64,000 nt of DNA from Olsenella sp. Marseille-P4559 (GTDB lineage: Bacteria; Actinomycetota; Coriobacteriia; Coriobacteriales; Atopobiaceae). The translations under genes and the position numbers were made by a program. Shown here piece by piece: positions 17,651 through 26,503 of the stretch; the stretch's first letter is position 1; each line of letters opens with the position of its first letter. Under the pieces are notes generated by a model. It searched no databases. It was not told the origin of the DNA and saw only the letters and a program-made list of their open reading frames with translations. The stretch covers positions 166,076 to 230,075 of the forward strand of contig NZ_LR027574.1 in the NCBI RefSeq assembly GCF_900605015.1, read 5' to 3'.

Positions 17651-18322
17651 ATGGGCTTCCTCGACAACATCAGAGATCGCTTCCGTAGGGACGACGACTA
17701 CGACGACTACGAGGACGACTACTACGAGAGTGACGATGACCAGCGCGAGCGTGACCGTGAGCGCGGATATGGCGAGCGCCGCCCCACGGGTTCTGCGACT
17801 AAGCTTCTGGGCAACACCTCGCGCCCCGAGGCGGAGAGCGTCTCGGTCTACACGCGCTCGGGCCGTCCCGTGACGCAGAACCCCGCCGCCGGCTATGGCG
17901 AGCAGCGCGAGACGCGTCCGCGCCCATCGTACGCAGAGCCACCCGAGCCTACCTACCGGCCCACCTATGAGCCTTCGGCGCCGAGCGGCCCCTCCGCAAC
18001 CGCGGAGCTTGGCCGTGGTAGCTCTTCTGCACGCGTGACCTCGGGCCAGCTGCCGCCCTACGTGCTGCGTCCCGTCTCCTACGACGACGTGCAGTCCGTG
18101 GTGAGGCGCGTCCGCACCAACCAGCCCGTCATCCTCGTCTTTAAGGGTACCAACATCGAGACTGCCAAGCGCATCCTCGACTTCTGCTATGGTCTGAGCT
18201 ACGGCGTGGCCGGCTCCGTGGAGGCGCTCGGCGACCGCGTCTTCGCGGTGCTGCCTGCCGGCATCGAGCTCGCTCAGGGCGACATCGACAAGCTTGTCGC
18301 CGATGGTGACCTTGAGGCCTAG
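17651..18322 (+). CDS. sepF: Cell division protein SepF
   Basis: SepF anchors FtsZ to the membrane and is essential in Actinobacteria, which lack FtsA. The 223-residue protein starts with an amphipathic helix (MGFLDNIRDRFRRDD), then a very acidic Asp/Tyr/Glu stretch, a Pro-rich linker, and the conserved SepF domain at about 137-223 (VLRPVSYDDVQSVVRRV, VILVFKGTN, RILDFCYGLSYGVAGSVEALGDRVFAVLP split over several strands). The ATG follows GGGGGAATC. Confidence 0.95.
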   Translation: MGFLDNIRDRFRRDDDYDDYEDDYYESDDDQRERDRERGYGERRPTGSATKLLGNTSRPEAESVSVYTRSGRPVTQNPAAGYGEQRETRPRPSYAEPPEPTYRPTYEPSAPSGPSATAELGRGSSSARVTSGQLPPYVLRPVSYDDVQSVVRRVRTNQPVILVFKGTNIETAKRILDFCYGLSYGVAGSVEALGDRVFAVLPAGIELAQGDIDKLVADGDLEA

Positions 18323-18329
18323 GCGTCTC

Positions 18330-19169
18330 ATGGCCGAGAAGATCGAACAGACCATAGGCATCATCGGCGCAGGCTCCATGGGCGCTGCCATCGCGCGTGG
18401 GCTTGTGGTCTCGGGCACTGCGGCGCCGGAGCGCGTCCTTGTCGCCAATCCCTCAAAGGGCAAGCTTGAGCCTCTGGCAGAGCTTGGTATCAAGACCTTC
18501 ACCAAGAACGACAAGCTTCTCGCCCAAGACCCCGATGTCGTGGTCTTGGCCGTGAAGCCCCAGATTCTCCCCGGCGTTCTTGCCGAGCACACCGAGGGGA
18601 TGTCTGATCGCCTTGTGATCTCGATTGCGGCGGGCGTCTCGATGGTCTCGCTTGAGGCTGCGCTTAGGGGCTCTCGCGTGGTGCGCGCCATGCCCAACCT
18701 GCCCGTACAGGTGCTTTCGGGCGCGACGGCCGTCTGCCCGGGCTCTCGTGCAACCGAGAAGGACCTGGCGCTTGCACTGGCAGTCTTCTCGGCCTTGGGA
18801 AGCGCTGTGGTGCTGCGCGAAGACCAGCTTGACGCCGAGGGTGCCGTGGTGGGTTGCGGCCCTGCGTACGTGGCCCTGCTCGTCGACGACCTCACACGTG
18901 TTGGCGTGGAGCGCGGCCTTCCTGCGGCGGCTTGCCGAGAGCTTGTGCTGTCGACGATGCGTGGCGCGGCCGAGCAGCTCCTGGCCTCGGGCGAGCACCC
19001 GCGTGCATATATGGAGAAAGTGACATCTCCTGGTGGCACGACGGCTGCGGGTTTGCGCGCGATGGAGTCGGGTATGTTTGAGGTCGCCTGTGCGGGCGTC
19101 GATGCGGCATTGCGACGTACCCGTGAGCTCTCAGAGGCGGCAGGCACCACGGACACCACCGACAACTGA
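18330..19169 (+). CDS. proC: Pyrroline-5-carboxylate reductase
   Basis: ProC reduces 1-pyrroline-5-carboxylate to proline. The 279-residue protein has an N-terminal Rossmann motif IGIIGAGSMGAAIARGL, the central VRAMPNLPVQV, GCGPAYVALLVD, and the C-terminal proC signature SPGGTTAAGLRAME. It starts 7 bases after sepF, and a proC gene next to sepF is common in Firmicutes and Actinobacteria. Confidence 0.95.
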   Translation: MAEKIEQTIGIIGAGSMGAAIARGLVVSGTAAPERVLVANPSKGKLEPLAELGIKTFTKNDKLLAQDPDVVVLAVKPQILPGVLAEHTEGMSDRLVISIAAGVSMVSLEAALRGSRVVRAMPNLPVQVLSGATAVCPGSRATEKDLALALAVFSALGSAVVLREDQLDAEGAVVGCGPAYVALLVDDLTRVGVERGLPAAACRELVLSTMRGAAEQLLASGEHPRAYMEKVTSPGGTTAAGLRAMESGMFEVACAGVDAALRRTRELSEAAGTTDTTDN

Positions 19170-19182
19170 CAGCGAGGACCAC

Positions 19183-19446
19183 GTGAACTACACGATAGCC
19201 AACGTAATTGCCCAGCTCTTCCGCGTCTATAACATCCTGATCATAATCTGGTGCGTCCTGTCGTGGATTCCCCGTGGCTCCGGTGTGATCAACGACTTTC
19301 GCGCCGCGATTGGCGCGCTTGTGGCACCGTGGCTGGGCATCTTTCGTCGTCTCATTCCGCCACTCGGCGGTATAGACTTTTCGCCCATTGTGGCAATATT
19401 CGCTCTTGAGGCCATAGAGCGACTGCTTCTGGCTATACTTTTGTAG
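19183..19446 (+). CDS. yggT: YggT-family membrane protein
   Basis: This 87-residue protein has two membrane segments (LIIIWCVLSWIP near 20 and a second near 65) and the family signature of YggT: IIWCVLSWIPRGSG followed by PWLGIFRRLIPPLGGIDFSPI. YggT proteins sit beside sepF and divIVA in Gram-positive division clusters. The GTG start at 19183 follows AGCGAGGA. The exact function is unknown. Confidence 0.9.
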   Translation: MNYTIANVIAQLFRVYNILIIIWCVLSWIPRGSGVINDFRAAIGALVAPWLGIFRRLIPPLGGIDFSPIVAIFALEAIERLLLAILL

Positions 19447-19506
19447 CGTCATTGCCGCTTGTCGGGCATGGGCCTCAGGCGACGAGTCGAAGTGAAAGGG
19501 ACAAAG

Positions 19507-20202
19507 ATGGCAATCACACCAGCAGATATCGAGCAGCAGACCTTCTCTCCCTCAAAGCACGGCTATGACCCCGAGGAGGTTGATGCCTTCCTCGAGCAGA
19601 TCTCCGGCGAGGTCGATGCGATGCTGCAGAAGATCGCAGACCTCAAGGGTCGCCTGAACACCGCCGAGCAGCAGCTCTCCGCCTCCCAGGCGCAGGTTGC
19701 CAGCCTCGAGGACCAGCTCAACGCCGTTCCCGAGCGCATGGAGGTTACGCCCGCCGCACCCGTTCCCGCGGCGCAGGACGACTTGGCTGCCTCCGAGAGC
19801 CAGATCTCTCGCGTGCTCATCGTTGCTCAGCAGAGCGCTGACAAGCTCGTTGCCGATGCGCGCGATAACGCCGAGCGCATCCGCAACGAGGCCGACCAGA
19901 AGGCCCGTGAGGTCATTCGCCAGGCCCTTGCCGAGAAGCAGAACGAGTTGGACGAGATTGACCGCCTCAAGCAGTCCCGTGAGGACTTCCGCGGCGAGTA
20001 CAAGAAGCTCCTGCAGCACTTCATGGACGATGCGGACTCTGTCTTCCCGCAGCAGACGCTCTCTACGACGCCCAACGGCTCTGGTGCAGTCTCTGCCTCG
20101 CCGCGTTCGGCGGTGAACGCCCCTGCGGTGCCGGCACCGTCTGCCGGTTCCACGGTTTCGTCGAATGCGTCGTTCCAGGCCGACTTCGGGGATTTGGACT
20201 AG
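19507..20202 (+). CDS. divIVA: Cell pole/septum scaffold DivIVA
   Basis: DivIVA recognises curved membrane at septa and poles. The 231-residue protein has the N-terminal lipid-binding domain (ITPADIEQQTFSPSKHGYDPEEVDAFLEQI split over residues 3-32), then a coiled coil from about 30 to 75, a Pro/Ala linker, and a second long coiled coil from about 95 to 170. The C-terminus is low complexity. It is the last gene of the division block and is followed by a strong terminator. Confidence 0.94.
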   Translation: MAITPADIEQQTFSPSKHGYDPEEVDAFLEQISGEVDAMLQKIADLKGRLNTAEQQLSASQAQVASLEDQLNAVPERMEVTPAAPVPAAQDDLAASESQISRVLIVAQQSADKLVADARDNAERIRNEADQKAREVIRQALAEKQNELDEIDRLKQSREDFRGEYKKLLQHFMDDADSVFPQQTLSTTPNGSGAVSASPRSAVNAPAVPAPSAGSTVSSNASFQADFGDLD

Positions 20203-20223
20203 CGCATAGCCAGCGTAACCTGT

Positions 20224-20258
20224 AGGAGGCAAGGGGAGTTTTCCCTTGCCTCCTTTTT
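20224..20258 (+). terminator. Rho-independent terminator after divIVA
   Basis: AGGAGGCAAGGG pairs with CCCTTGCCTCCT (12 bp) around a 7-base GAGTTTT loop and runs into TTTTT. It marks the end of the division cluster and the start of the accessory island. Confidence 0.93.
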
Positions 20259-20514
20259 GGTGGGTCGAGGTAGTCCTGCTGGTGCTGCAATAGATGGCTC
20301 GGCGCTAACGATGGGGCCTACCGGGACATCGATCTCGGTGGGCCTTGGTGGTCATTATGTGTGTATAGAATCTGCGTGCACTCTATGGAAGTGTGTTCTT
20401 GAGCATACGAGCGCAACATCCGAGACCGTGCGCTCGCGCCACGAGCGGTGAGAAGGGGCATGCGAGACGCGATGGCGGGGGACGCTAGCGCTCGGGTAGG
20501 GACGGGCGCAGGGT

Positions 20515-20610
20515 ATGGCTCAACCGATGACGGAGGCCTCATCATCCCTCACGGCGGATATCGACTCGTTCGCCGAGCGAAACCGGCGGTGGAGTCCCAA
20601 GAAGGAGTAG
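20515..20610 (+). CDS. Possible 31-residue peptide (MAQPMTEASS...WSPKKE)
   Basis: A short frame with protein-like composition starts at the ATG at 20515 and stops at 20610, immediately before the hairpin at 20609. It has a hydrophilic sequence ending FAERNRRWSPKKE and no recognised domain. It could be a small peptide gene or the remnant of a longer gene. The surrounding 20259-20514 shows only a TATAGAAT -10-like element near 20370 and no convincing gene. Confidence 0.25.
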   Translation: MAQPMTEASSSLTADIDSFAERNRRWSPKKE

Positions 20611-20655
20611 GGTTTGCCCTGGAAGTAAGTTTTAACTTACTTCCAGGGCAACCCT
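20609..20655. repeat. 22-bp near-perfect inverted repeat
   Basis: The left arm (20609-20631) and right arm (20634-20655) are reverse complements apart from one extra T in the left arm, with a TT loop. The core is CCCTGGAAGTAAGTT. No T-tract follows, so it is not a standard terminator. Confidence 0.7.
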
Positions 20656-20700
20656 CGAAAGGGACAGCCATGCAGAGGGCATCTTAGGCATGCGAATTCA

Positions 20701-20727
20701 GGTGCTGGCGCAGCGTGCGCCAGCACC
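20701..20727. repeat. Perfect 12-bp hairpin upstream of the small membrane protein
   Basis: GGTGCTGGCGCA and TGCGCCAGCACC pair perfectly around a GCG loop. It lies 17 bases before the ATG at 20744. It may be an operator or an mRNA leader structure; there is no T-tract. Confidence 0.6.
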
Positions 20728-20743
20728 CAGAATGGCAGGGGAC

Positions 20744-21004
20744 ATGAAGACGAAGTTGTCATCCTTGTTGTGCGATGCGCTGTGGCTGGCCTTCATAGCG
20801 TTAGCGTTCTTGCGGCAAAGCGTGCTGTCTTACGTCCTGGCGTCGGCCTTGGGCGTCGTCTACCTCCTTCGGGGCACCGCACAGTCCGACGGCAAGCCCG
20901 CAGAAGACTCCAGTGCAGCCAGGAGAAACCGGGCCCTTGGGGTACTGCTCATTGTCTGCTCGGTCATTCCCTTGGCCGTGATGGCCTGGAGGCAAGGGGC
21001 ATGA
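20744..21004 (+). CDS. Small membrane protein of unknown function
   Basis: An 86-residue protein starts at an ATG after a CAGGGG ribosome binding site. It has hydrophobic segments at about 8-24 and 25-41 and another at 64-81, separated by a polar loop (GTAQSDGKPAEDSSAARRNRA). No family is recognised. It stands alone after the division cluster and is followed by remnant sequence. Confidence 0.55.
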   Translation: MKTKLSSLLCDALWLAFIALAFLRQSVLSYVLASALGVVYLLRGTAQSDGKPAEDSSAARRNRALGVLLIVCSVIPLAVMAWRQGA

Positions 21005-21134
21005 GGAGGTGGGGGCTCATCGACGCCGGTCATCGCCCGCAGCAGGGACACCACGACGAATCGATTCGAGTCGACAAGAGGGCAACCCAAGGTCGCGCAA
21101 CCCCTCTCATCGCATGCTGCACCGCTAGGGTAAT

Positions 21135-21495
21135 ATCGGGCCTATGGCACGGGCCTGCAGCGCATCAGGCGCGTCCGCGGCGAGCAGGACGTTCCCGTGG
21201 ACATATTCAAGCGGAGTGGCAGTGCGCACGTGCTCTCGCCCGTCAGGAGGGCATCGTCGCCGCGTACGGGCAGAACGAGGCGGGCAGTGAGACGGTGCGG
21301 GGTCGCGCCCTCGTGTACGCTCGCGGGCACGGGCAGATTACGACCGCCGAGGCCTCTGCACTCCTGGGCGAGAAGGACTACACCGCGTGCAGGCTCCTTC
21401 GGCTCCATGGCTGGTTCGGGGCTTCTCGTGAAGGAGACTGGGGGCAGGCCGCGCGTCTTCCGTGTGGCGAGATAGGTTACCGAGCCAGGCGTTGA
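21135..21495 (+). pseudogene. Remnant of a protein with a helix-turn-helix-like C-terminus
   Basis: Two reading frames carry protein-like pieces: RIRRVRGEQDVPVDIFKRSG near 21160-21220, then in another frame LVYARGHGQITTAEASALLG near 21310-21370, which resembles the winged-helix tail of AlbA-type transcriptional regulators. No single frame joins them with a start codon. I read this as a frameshifted fragment; family assignment is tentative. Confidence 0.3.
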
Positions 21496-21499
21496 CAGC

Positions 21500-22160
21500 C
21501 CGCTGTCAACGTCCGGACCCCATGGTCCGGGTGCCAGGGCAATCTCCCCTCTCGAAGCATCGCCAGGCAGGCGGCCAGTTCCCCTTTCGGCCCCTCCCTT
21601 GGGCTACGGGAAATACGGCAAACGGCCTACCTGGGATGCTACAGACCGGTACAGATTGGTGAACGATAGGTCGTCTACCCCGGAAGCTTCCCATGATGGA
21701 CTCCCAATCCTGTCGCATGGTCATGACGGATGAGGCCTCACCACCTCGCGATATCGTGAGGCCCTGTCAGCCGGCATGCCCGTGCCTGTGGGTCGACCGG
21801 CTCCCTGATGCGGGGCCGAATCGCCACGGCGGCTGTTCCAGTGGCACCCGCCTGATGATGTGGCTGGCTAGCTCTGATATGTAGCTTACCCTGTCAAGAG
21901 GCAGAACGGCCCCGACTCCGAGTTTCTCGGAGCTGGGGTCGTTTCCCATATGGTCCTCCGGGCGCCTGCCGCCATCCGGCGTGTCTGGTTCGACGCACGA
22001 CTGCGAGTCTGATATCCGCGCGTTGGGTAACGCATTCCGATGCCTTCGGCTGGGTAGTTCCGCGTGCCTAGGATCGCGCGTGGCCGGGAAGGCTGCGCAT
22101 GGAGCCCTCGCGGGCTGTCCCACGCGCCATCGAAGCGGGAAGGCGCCCGGGGAACGTCTG
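21500..22160. other. Gene-free stretch with one hairpin, left of the IS110-type element
   Basis: No supported gene is visible. An imperfect hairpin at about 21913-21941 pairs CTCCGAG with CTCGGAG around TTT, extended by CCCC/GGGG across a 2-base mismatch. The right part probably includes the downstream end of the IS110-type element. Confidence 0.4.
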
Positions 22161-22162
22161 CG

Positions 22163-23250
22163 TCAGGTCGCCACCCGCGCCAGCGCCCAGACGAAGCCGG
22201 CGAGCTCTCGGGCCACGGCGGTGCTCACGACGTTGGCGGGCTCTCCGCGTCCCCTGGGGTGCACGCGCCTCTCGTGGAGGCGCCGGCTTGCCCGGGTGGC
22301 CTCCCCGACAATCCGGGCGGGCGCGCCCCGCGCATCGGACGCCGCCGTCGGCGAGAGGGCCCCGTAGGGCCTCGCATGGTGCCGGAACGCCTCGACGAGG
22401 GGCGTCCTGGCGTGGCCGTTGCCCGTCCTGGTGATCCTGCCCCGGGAAGACGGTCTCGCCGCTGGAGGGCTCCGAGGGCACGAGCCCCACAAAGGACATG
22501 AACGAGCGGGCCGTCGGGAAGCGCGAGAAGCCGCCGACCTCGGCGGCCACCGAGAAGGCCGTGACGGTGGAGATGCCTCTTATGCACTTGAGGGCCCTGA
22601 CGGCGGTGGCGAGGTCCCCCCTCCTCCGCGCGCTCCGATGTCGCCTCGTCGAGCCTGCCCCGCCTGAGCCCCAGCGACCTCACGCCCTCCAGGTACTCGG
22701 CGAAGGCGAGCTGCTCCGCGGCGTCCTCGAATGCGAGTCCCGAGAGCCACTCGCGGTGCGCCTTGGTCCAGGGGCTCTTCCCCGGATAGACGATGCCCTT
22801 CCTGAGCAGGAGCTTCGAGAGCAGGTGCCTGGCGCGCATCAGGCCGTACCTGCAGTCCTCGCGGGCCCTCGCCAGGTCGCGGGCCGCCTCCATGGCCTCC
22901 GTCGGCACCGAGACCTCGACGATGTTCCCCACTGCGAGCATGCGCGCAAGGAACACGGCATCGCGCCTGTCGGCCCTCACCCTGTCCCCTGCCGGGCGCA
23001 GCATCTTGGAAACGGCCCCCATGACGCACTCGACGACCGCCGCCCCAAGCTTCCTCTTGAGGCCGAAGCCCGTCGGTCCCGACTCGTAGACGCACCTGGC
23101 GGGCTGCGGCAGCCCCCTGGCCCACTCGGTGGCGGTCGCCGGGTCGTAGGCAAAGCCCCTCTCGATGACCTCCCCCGTCTCCGGGACGAAGGCGGCTGAG
23201 GCGATGGAGCGCGCGTGTACGTCGAGTCCGATGCTGGTACGATAGATCAT
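22163..23250 (-). pseudogene. IS110-family transposase, two frameshifts
   Basis: The N-terminal part (start at 23250) reads MIYRTSIGLDVHARSIASAA, the DEDD-type RuvC-like domain of IS110 transposases, with later YESGPTGFGLKRKL and RADRRDAVFLARML. The frame is lost at a G6 run (about 22616-22621) and recovered in the next frame as KCIRGISTVTAFSVAAEVGG and FMSFVGLVPSEPSSGETV, the Transposase_20 domain. It is lost again near 22450 and recovered as RGRITRTGNGHARTPLVEA. Both shifts are single-base gains. The enzyme cannot be made without correction. Confidence 0.88.
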
Positions 23251-23389
23251 GGCCGGGACCTTCTGTGAATGTGGTAAGCCTGCCGAGACAGCTGAAAGCC
23301 TAGCCCACGTTGCCCCGAAGAGGGCCCTTGCTTCACGAGCGAGGTTCCGGCTGCCCCGCTACATATCGTCTAGACACGCTTGAGCCAAG
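23251..23389 (-). other. Non-coding end of the IS110-type element
   Basis: This 139-base segment lies upstream of the IS110-type transposase on its strand. In IS110-group elements the corresponding non-coding end encodes a structured bridge RNA. GC-rich segments able to pair are present, but I could not fix a structure or the element boundary by eye. Confidence 0.3.
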
Positions 23390-23442
23390 GCTACCGAAAG
23401 CCCGACAATGTGCCAGGAGGCACGGAAGGGGGCTTTCGGGAC

Positions 23443-24229
23443 ATGGGCAGGACGACCAAGAGGAGGTACGACCCGCAGTTCAAGATGCGGGTCGCCCTCG
23501 ACGTGATCAGAGGCGACAAGACGCTCTCGGAGGTGGCGAGCGAGAACGGGATAGCGCCGTCGCTGGCGGCCGAGTGGAGGGACCAGCTGCTGAGCGAGGG
23601 CGCCGCCGACGTCTTCGGGAAGACCAAGCAGGAGCGCGAGAGAGGGGCCAGGGGGAAGCCGCTGCCAAGGAGCACGACGAGCTGCCGGGGAACATCGGGC
23701 AGCCCGCCGTCGAGCGCGACTTCCTCCGCCGGTCTTGCGACGAGTACGGCTACGACCCGGGAGAGGTCCCTGGCGGCCGCGGGTGGGCATGCCGGCGTCA
23801 CCAGGAAGCGCGCCTCGGAGCCCCTGGGCGTCGCCCGCTCCAGCACCCACTACCGGCACCGGGGCGGGTCCGGGACGCCCTCGGCGGACGACGAGCACCT
23901 GATGGCCGAGATCGACCGCATCCACCTCGAGAACCCCGCCTACGGTGCCCGCAAGATCGCCCGGCAGCCCTCGACGGGCGGCGAGCGCGTCACCCGCCAC
24001 CGCGCCACCGGGCTGATGCGCGAGACGAACGTGAGGCCGTGCTGCCCGCTGCCCTCGCTCTCTAGGCCGTCCAAGGCCTCGAGGAGGTTCCCGTACCTGC
24101 TCGGGGGGAAGAGGATGGACTTCCCCGACCAGGTGTGGTCGACCGACATCGCCTACGTCCAGATAGGGGGACGCCACGCGCGCCTCACCGCCGTGATCGA
24201 CTGGCACGGCCGCTGCATAGTGGGCTGGA
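23443..24229 (+). pseudogene. IS3-family transposase, 5' part (OrfA plus start of OrfB)
   Basis: OrfA begins at the ATG at 23443 with GRTTKRRYDPQFKMRVALDV and LSEVASENGI, a helix-turn-helix. Near 23655 the proper frame is lost by one base at a G run (AAAKEHDELPGNIGQPAVERD continues in another frame). It is regained near 23763, where two bases are missing. OrfB then reads ASEPLGVARSSTHYRHR, NPAYGARKI and the first catalytic aspartate in WSTDIAYVQ. The frame ends at the IS21 insertion, right after CIVGW. Confidence 0.85.
24224..24229 (+). repeat. Target site duplication GCTGGA, left copy (IS21 insertion)
   Basis: GCTGGA at 24224-24229 is repeated at 26504-26509 directly flanking the IS21-family element. 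Collapsing the two copies restores the IS3 OrfB frame across IVGWRLSDTM. Confidence 0.9.
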
Positions 24230-24389
24230 TGATAGCGCTAGCTTAGGTTTCACCAGATTGACCAACACGCGCCCCAATCCGACCAGCGCGAATGCGCCAG
24301 CCAAACCAGCGTGGTTTCACCACCTTTACCAACTAGGCTCAGCCCCGAACCGACGACGGAGAGGGGTGGGGGCCTTGGAGAGGAACCTC

Positions 24390-25628
24390 ATGGCTGGGCT
24401 GAACGCGGACAGGGAGTGCGGCGTCAAGCCGAACTTCTCGGAGGTCGCTAGGAGGTACGGCGCGGACGGGCACACCGTCTCGAAGTACTGGAACGGGGGC
24501 GGGCCCTCGCCGGACGACGGCAGGCACGGGCGGCAAAGCGGGTTCGACCGCTGCCGCGACGAGATCGAGGAGAAGGCGGCGCTGCCGGGAGCCACGGCCA
24601 AGGGCACCCACGAGCTGCTGCTCGAGCGTCACGCGGGCGACGAGCCGCCGGTCCCGGGCCACAACGCCTTCACGAGCCACCTGAGGGGGCGCGGCATAGC
24701 CGTCGGGCGCGGCGGCGCGCCGGACGCGCACCCCAGGTTCGGGACGGCGCCCGGCGAGCAGCTGCAGTCCGACTGGAAGGAGGGCGTCACCATGCGCGAC
24801 CGCTCCGGCCGCGGGTACCGCTTCGACGCGTACGCCTCGACGCTCGGATGGTCCCGGATGCACCACTTCGTGCGGTCCCCGACCAGGGCCAGGGACGACC
24901 TGCTGGCCTGCATGGCGGACGACATCCGCTGGCTGGGCGGCGTGCCGCGGCAGCGGCTCGCGGACAACGTGCCGGCCGTCGCGGCGGTCGGCGGCGACGG
25001 GGGGCGCCCGCGGGACGGGCGCGGCGCCGCCTTCGCGCGGGAGGCGGGGCGCGGGCTCGCGCTCTGCCGGGCCGGGACGCCGCAGGCCGAGGGCAGGGAC
25101 GAGGGCGCGAGCCGCCTCCTGTCGCGCCTCGGGGCCTGCGAGGGCGACTTCGAGGGCTGGGAGGGGCTCGACCGCGCGATGGCGCGCGTGCGCGCGAGGA
25201 GCAACGAGGAGCCGAACCGCACGACCGGCCTGCCGCCGGAGCCGCTCTTCCGGAGGGAGAGGGGGGCCCTGGGGCCCATGCCCCGCGAGTCGGTGCCCTC
25301 GGCGCTGGTGGGCGGCGTGCCGTGGCAGGTGGTGCCCGCCACCATGCTCGTCAGGTGCGCCGGGCGCGAGTTCCCGGTGCCGAGGGGGTGCATGGGGCGC
25401 CGCGTGAGGCTGCTGCTCGAGCCGGGCGGGCGCCTCAGGGCCTACGACGGCGGGGGGCTCGTGGCGGCGCACGACGCCGCCGCCCCGGGAGGGCCGGTAG
25501 CCTACCGCGAGGGCGACTGCGCCGAGGCGGTGGCGGACGAGCGCTGGGGCGGCGACGCGGACATAGAGGCGCAGGCCAGGCGCAACCTCGAGCTGCTGGG
25601 CGGGCCCGGAGGGGGCGAGGGGTCGTGA
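24390..25628 (+). CDS. istA: IS21-family transposase IstA
   Basis: The 412-residue transposase starts at the ATG after GGAGAGGAA; a GTG at 24366 is an alternative. It has an N-terminal helix-turn-helix (NFSEVARRYGADGHTVSKY), a DDE integrase core with QSDWKE (first Asp) and LADNVPA (second Asp), and a following acidic residue in a segment where IstA has its catalytic Glu. The usual YGV and VKEA variants are diverged. GC content is visibly higher than in the chromosomal genes. The stop overlaps istB. Confidence 0.88.
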   Translation: MAGLNADRECGVKPNFSEVARRYGADGHTVSKYWNGGGPSPDDGRHGRQSGFDRCRDEIEEKAALPGATAKGTHELLLERHAGDEPPVPGHNAFTSHLRGRGIAVGRGGAPDAHPRFGTAPGEQLQSDWKEGVTMRDRSGRGYRFDAYASTLGWSRMHHFVRSPTRARDDLLACMADDIRWLGGVPRQRLADNVPAVAAVGGDGGRPRDGRGAAFAREAGRGLALCRAGTPQAEGRDEGASRLLSRLGACEGDFEGWEGLDRAMARVRARSNEEPNRTTGLPPEPLFRRERGALGPMPRESVPSALVGGVPWQVVPATMLVRCAGREFPVPRGCMGRRVRLLLEPGGRLRAYDGGGLVAAHDAAAPGGPVAYREGDCAEAVADERWGGDADIEAQARRNLELLGGPGGGEGS

Positions 25629-26425
25629 CCGGCCCGGAGGGCAGCGTGCCGGAGCGCATGCGCGGCAACCTGGAGGAGCTCGGCCTCGACGCGATGGCCT
25701 CCTCCGCCCCGGAGTACTCGAGGCTGGTCGCGACGGGCGCGAAGCCGTTCCCCGAGGCCCTGCTCGAGATGACCGGCGCGCAGGTCGCCGCCGTGAGGGA
25801 GCGCGACCTGGACAGGAGAGTCGAGAAGGCGAGCCTCCCCCACGTGAAGGCTCTCAGGGACTTCGACCTCTCGTTCCAGCCGTCGGTCCCCAGGGGTGTG
25901 GTCGAGGACCTCGCGACGCTGGGGCTCCTCGACCGCCACGAGAACGTCGTGCTCGTCGGCAGCCCCGGCGTGGGCAAGACCCACATCGCCGTGGCGCTGG
26001 GGGTCGAGGCGATCCGCGCCCGCAAGCCCACCTACTTCACCGACTGCCGGCGCCTCGTCTCGGACCTCGCGCACGCCGCGGGCAAGGGCCAGCTGGAGAG
26101 GCGGCTGCGCCTCTACGCCCACCCGTCGCTGCCTATCGTCGACGAGGGGGGCTGCCTGGACGTGGACAAGCAGGGCGCGGACCTGCTGTTCCAGCTGACC
26201 TCGAGGAGGTACGAGAGGAGGTCGGCCATCGTGACGGCCAACGTGGGGATGGGGTCGTGGGCGAAGGTCTTCGGGGACCCGGTCGTGGCGTCGGCGATAG
26301 CGGACAGGCTCTGCCGCCACTGCCACCTGGTACGCATGACGGGGAGGTCCTACGGGACCAAGGACCTCGCGCCGCAGGACAGGGCCTCGCCGGCAGTGGT
26401 CGCCGATTCCGGCGCCCCGCGGTGA
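25625..26425 (+). CDS. istB: IS21-family ATP-binding helper protein IstB
   Basis: IstB is an AAA+ ATPase that assembles on DNA and activates IstA. The 266-residue protein has the N-terminal helical region (MRGNLEELGLDAMA), Walker A GSPGVGKTH, Walker B-like LPIVDEGGCLD, and the late motif SAIVTANVGMGSWAKVFGD with ASAIADRL (arginine finger region). The GTG start overlaps the istA stop. The usual FDE-LGY segment is changed to DEGGCL. Confidence 0.9.
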   Translation: MTGPEGSVPERMRGNLEELGLDAMASSAPEYSRLVATGAKPFPEALLEMTGAQVAAVRERDLDRRVEKASLPHVKALRDFDLSFQPSVPRGVVEDLATLGLLDRHENVVLVGSPGVGKTHIAVALGVEAIRARKPTYFTDCRRLVSDLAHAAGKGQLERRLRLYAHPSLPIVDEGGCLDVDKQGADLLFQLTSRRYERRSAIVTANVGMGSWAKVFGDPVVASAIADRLCRHCHLVRMTGRSYGTKDLAPQDRASPAVVADSGAPR

Positions 26426-26503
26426 CGGGACTGGCGAATGTGCGTTGGTGCGGATGGGGGCGGTTCGCTGTCTAGTCTGGTGAAATCTATCTTGACTTCA
26501 ACA

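Larger units (their letters stand above)
24230..26503 (+). mobile_element. Complete IS21-family insertion sequence
   Basis: The 2274-bp element begins TG and ends CA. At each end exactly 18 bases separate the tip from TTTCACCAGA in inverted orientation. A second copy of the internal repeat, GGTTTCACCA followed by TTTACCAAC, lies at 24313-24333, as in other IS21 elements with multiple transposase-binding repeats. It carries istA and istB, is flanked by the 6-bp duplication GCTGGA, and sits inside the IS3 transposase gene. Both genes read through, so it looks recent and possibly active. Confidence 0.93.

Noticed and set aside
20609-20655. Rho-independent terminator
   Set aside because: The stem is strong but neither strand has a following T-tract and no gene end precedes it convincingly.
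24848-25624. Upstream extension of the istB frame inside istA
   Set aside because: The translated segment is Ala/Arg/Gly-rich shadow sequence. The family N-terminus begins near 25625-25658 and a ribosome binding site is present there.
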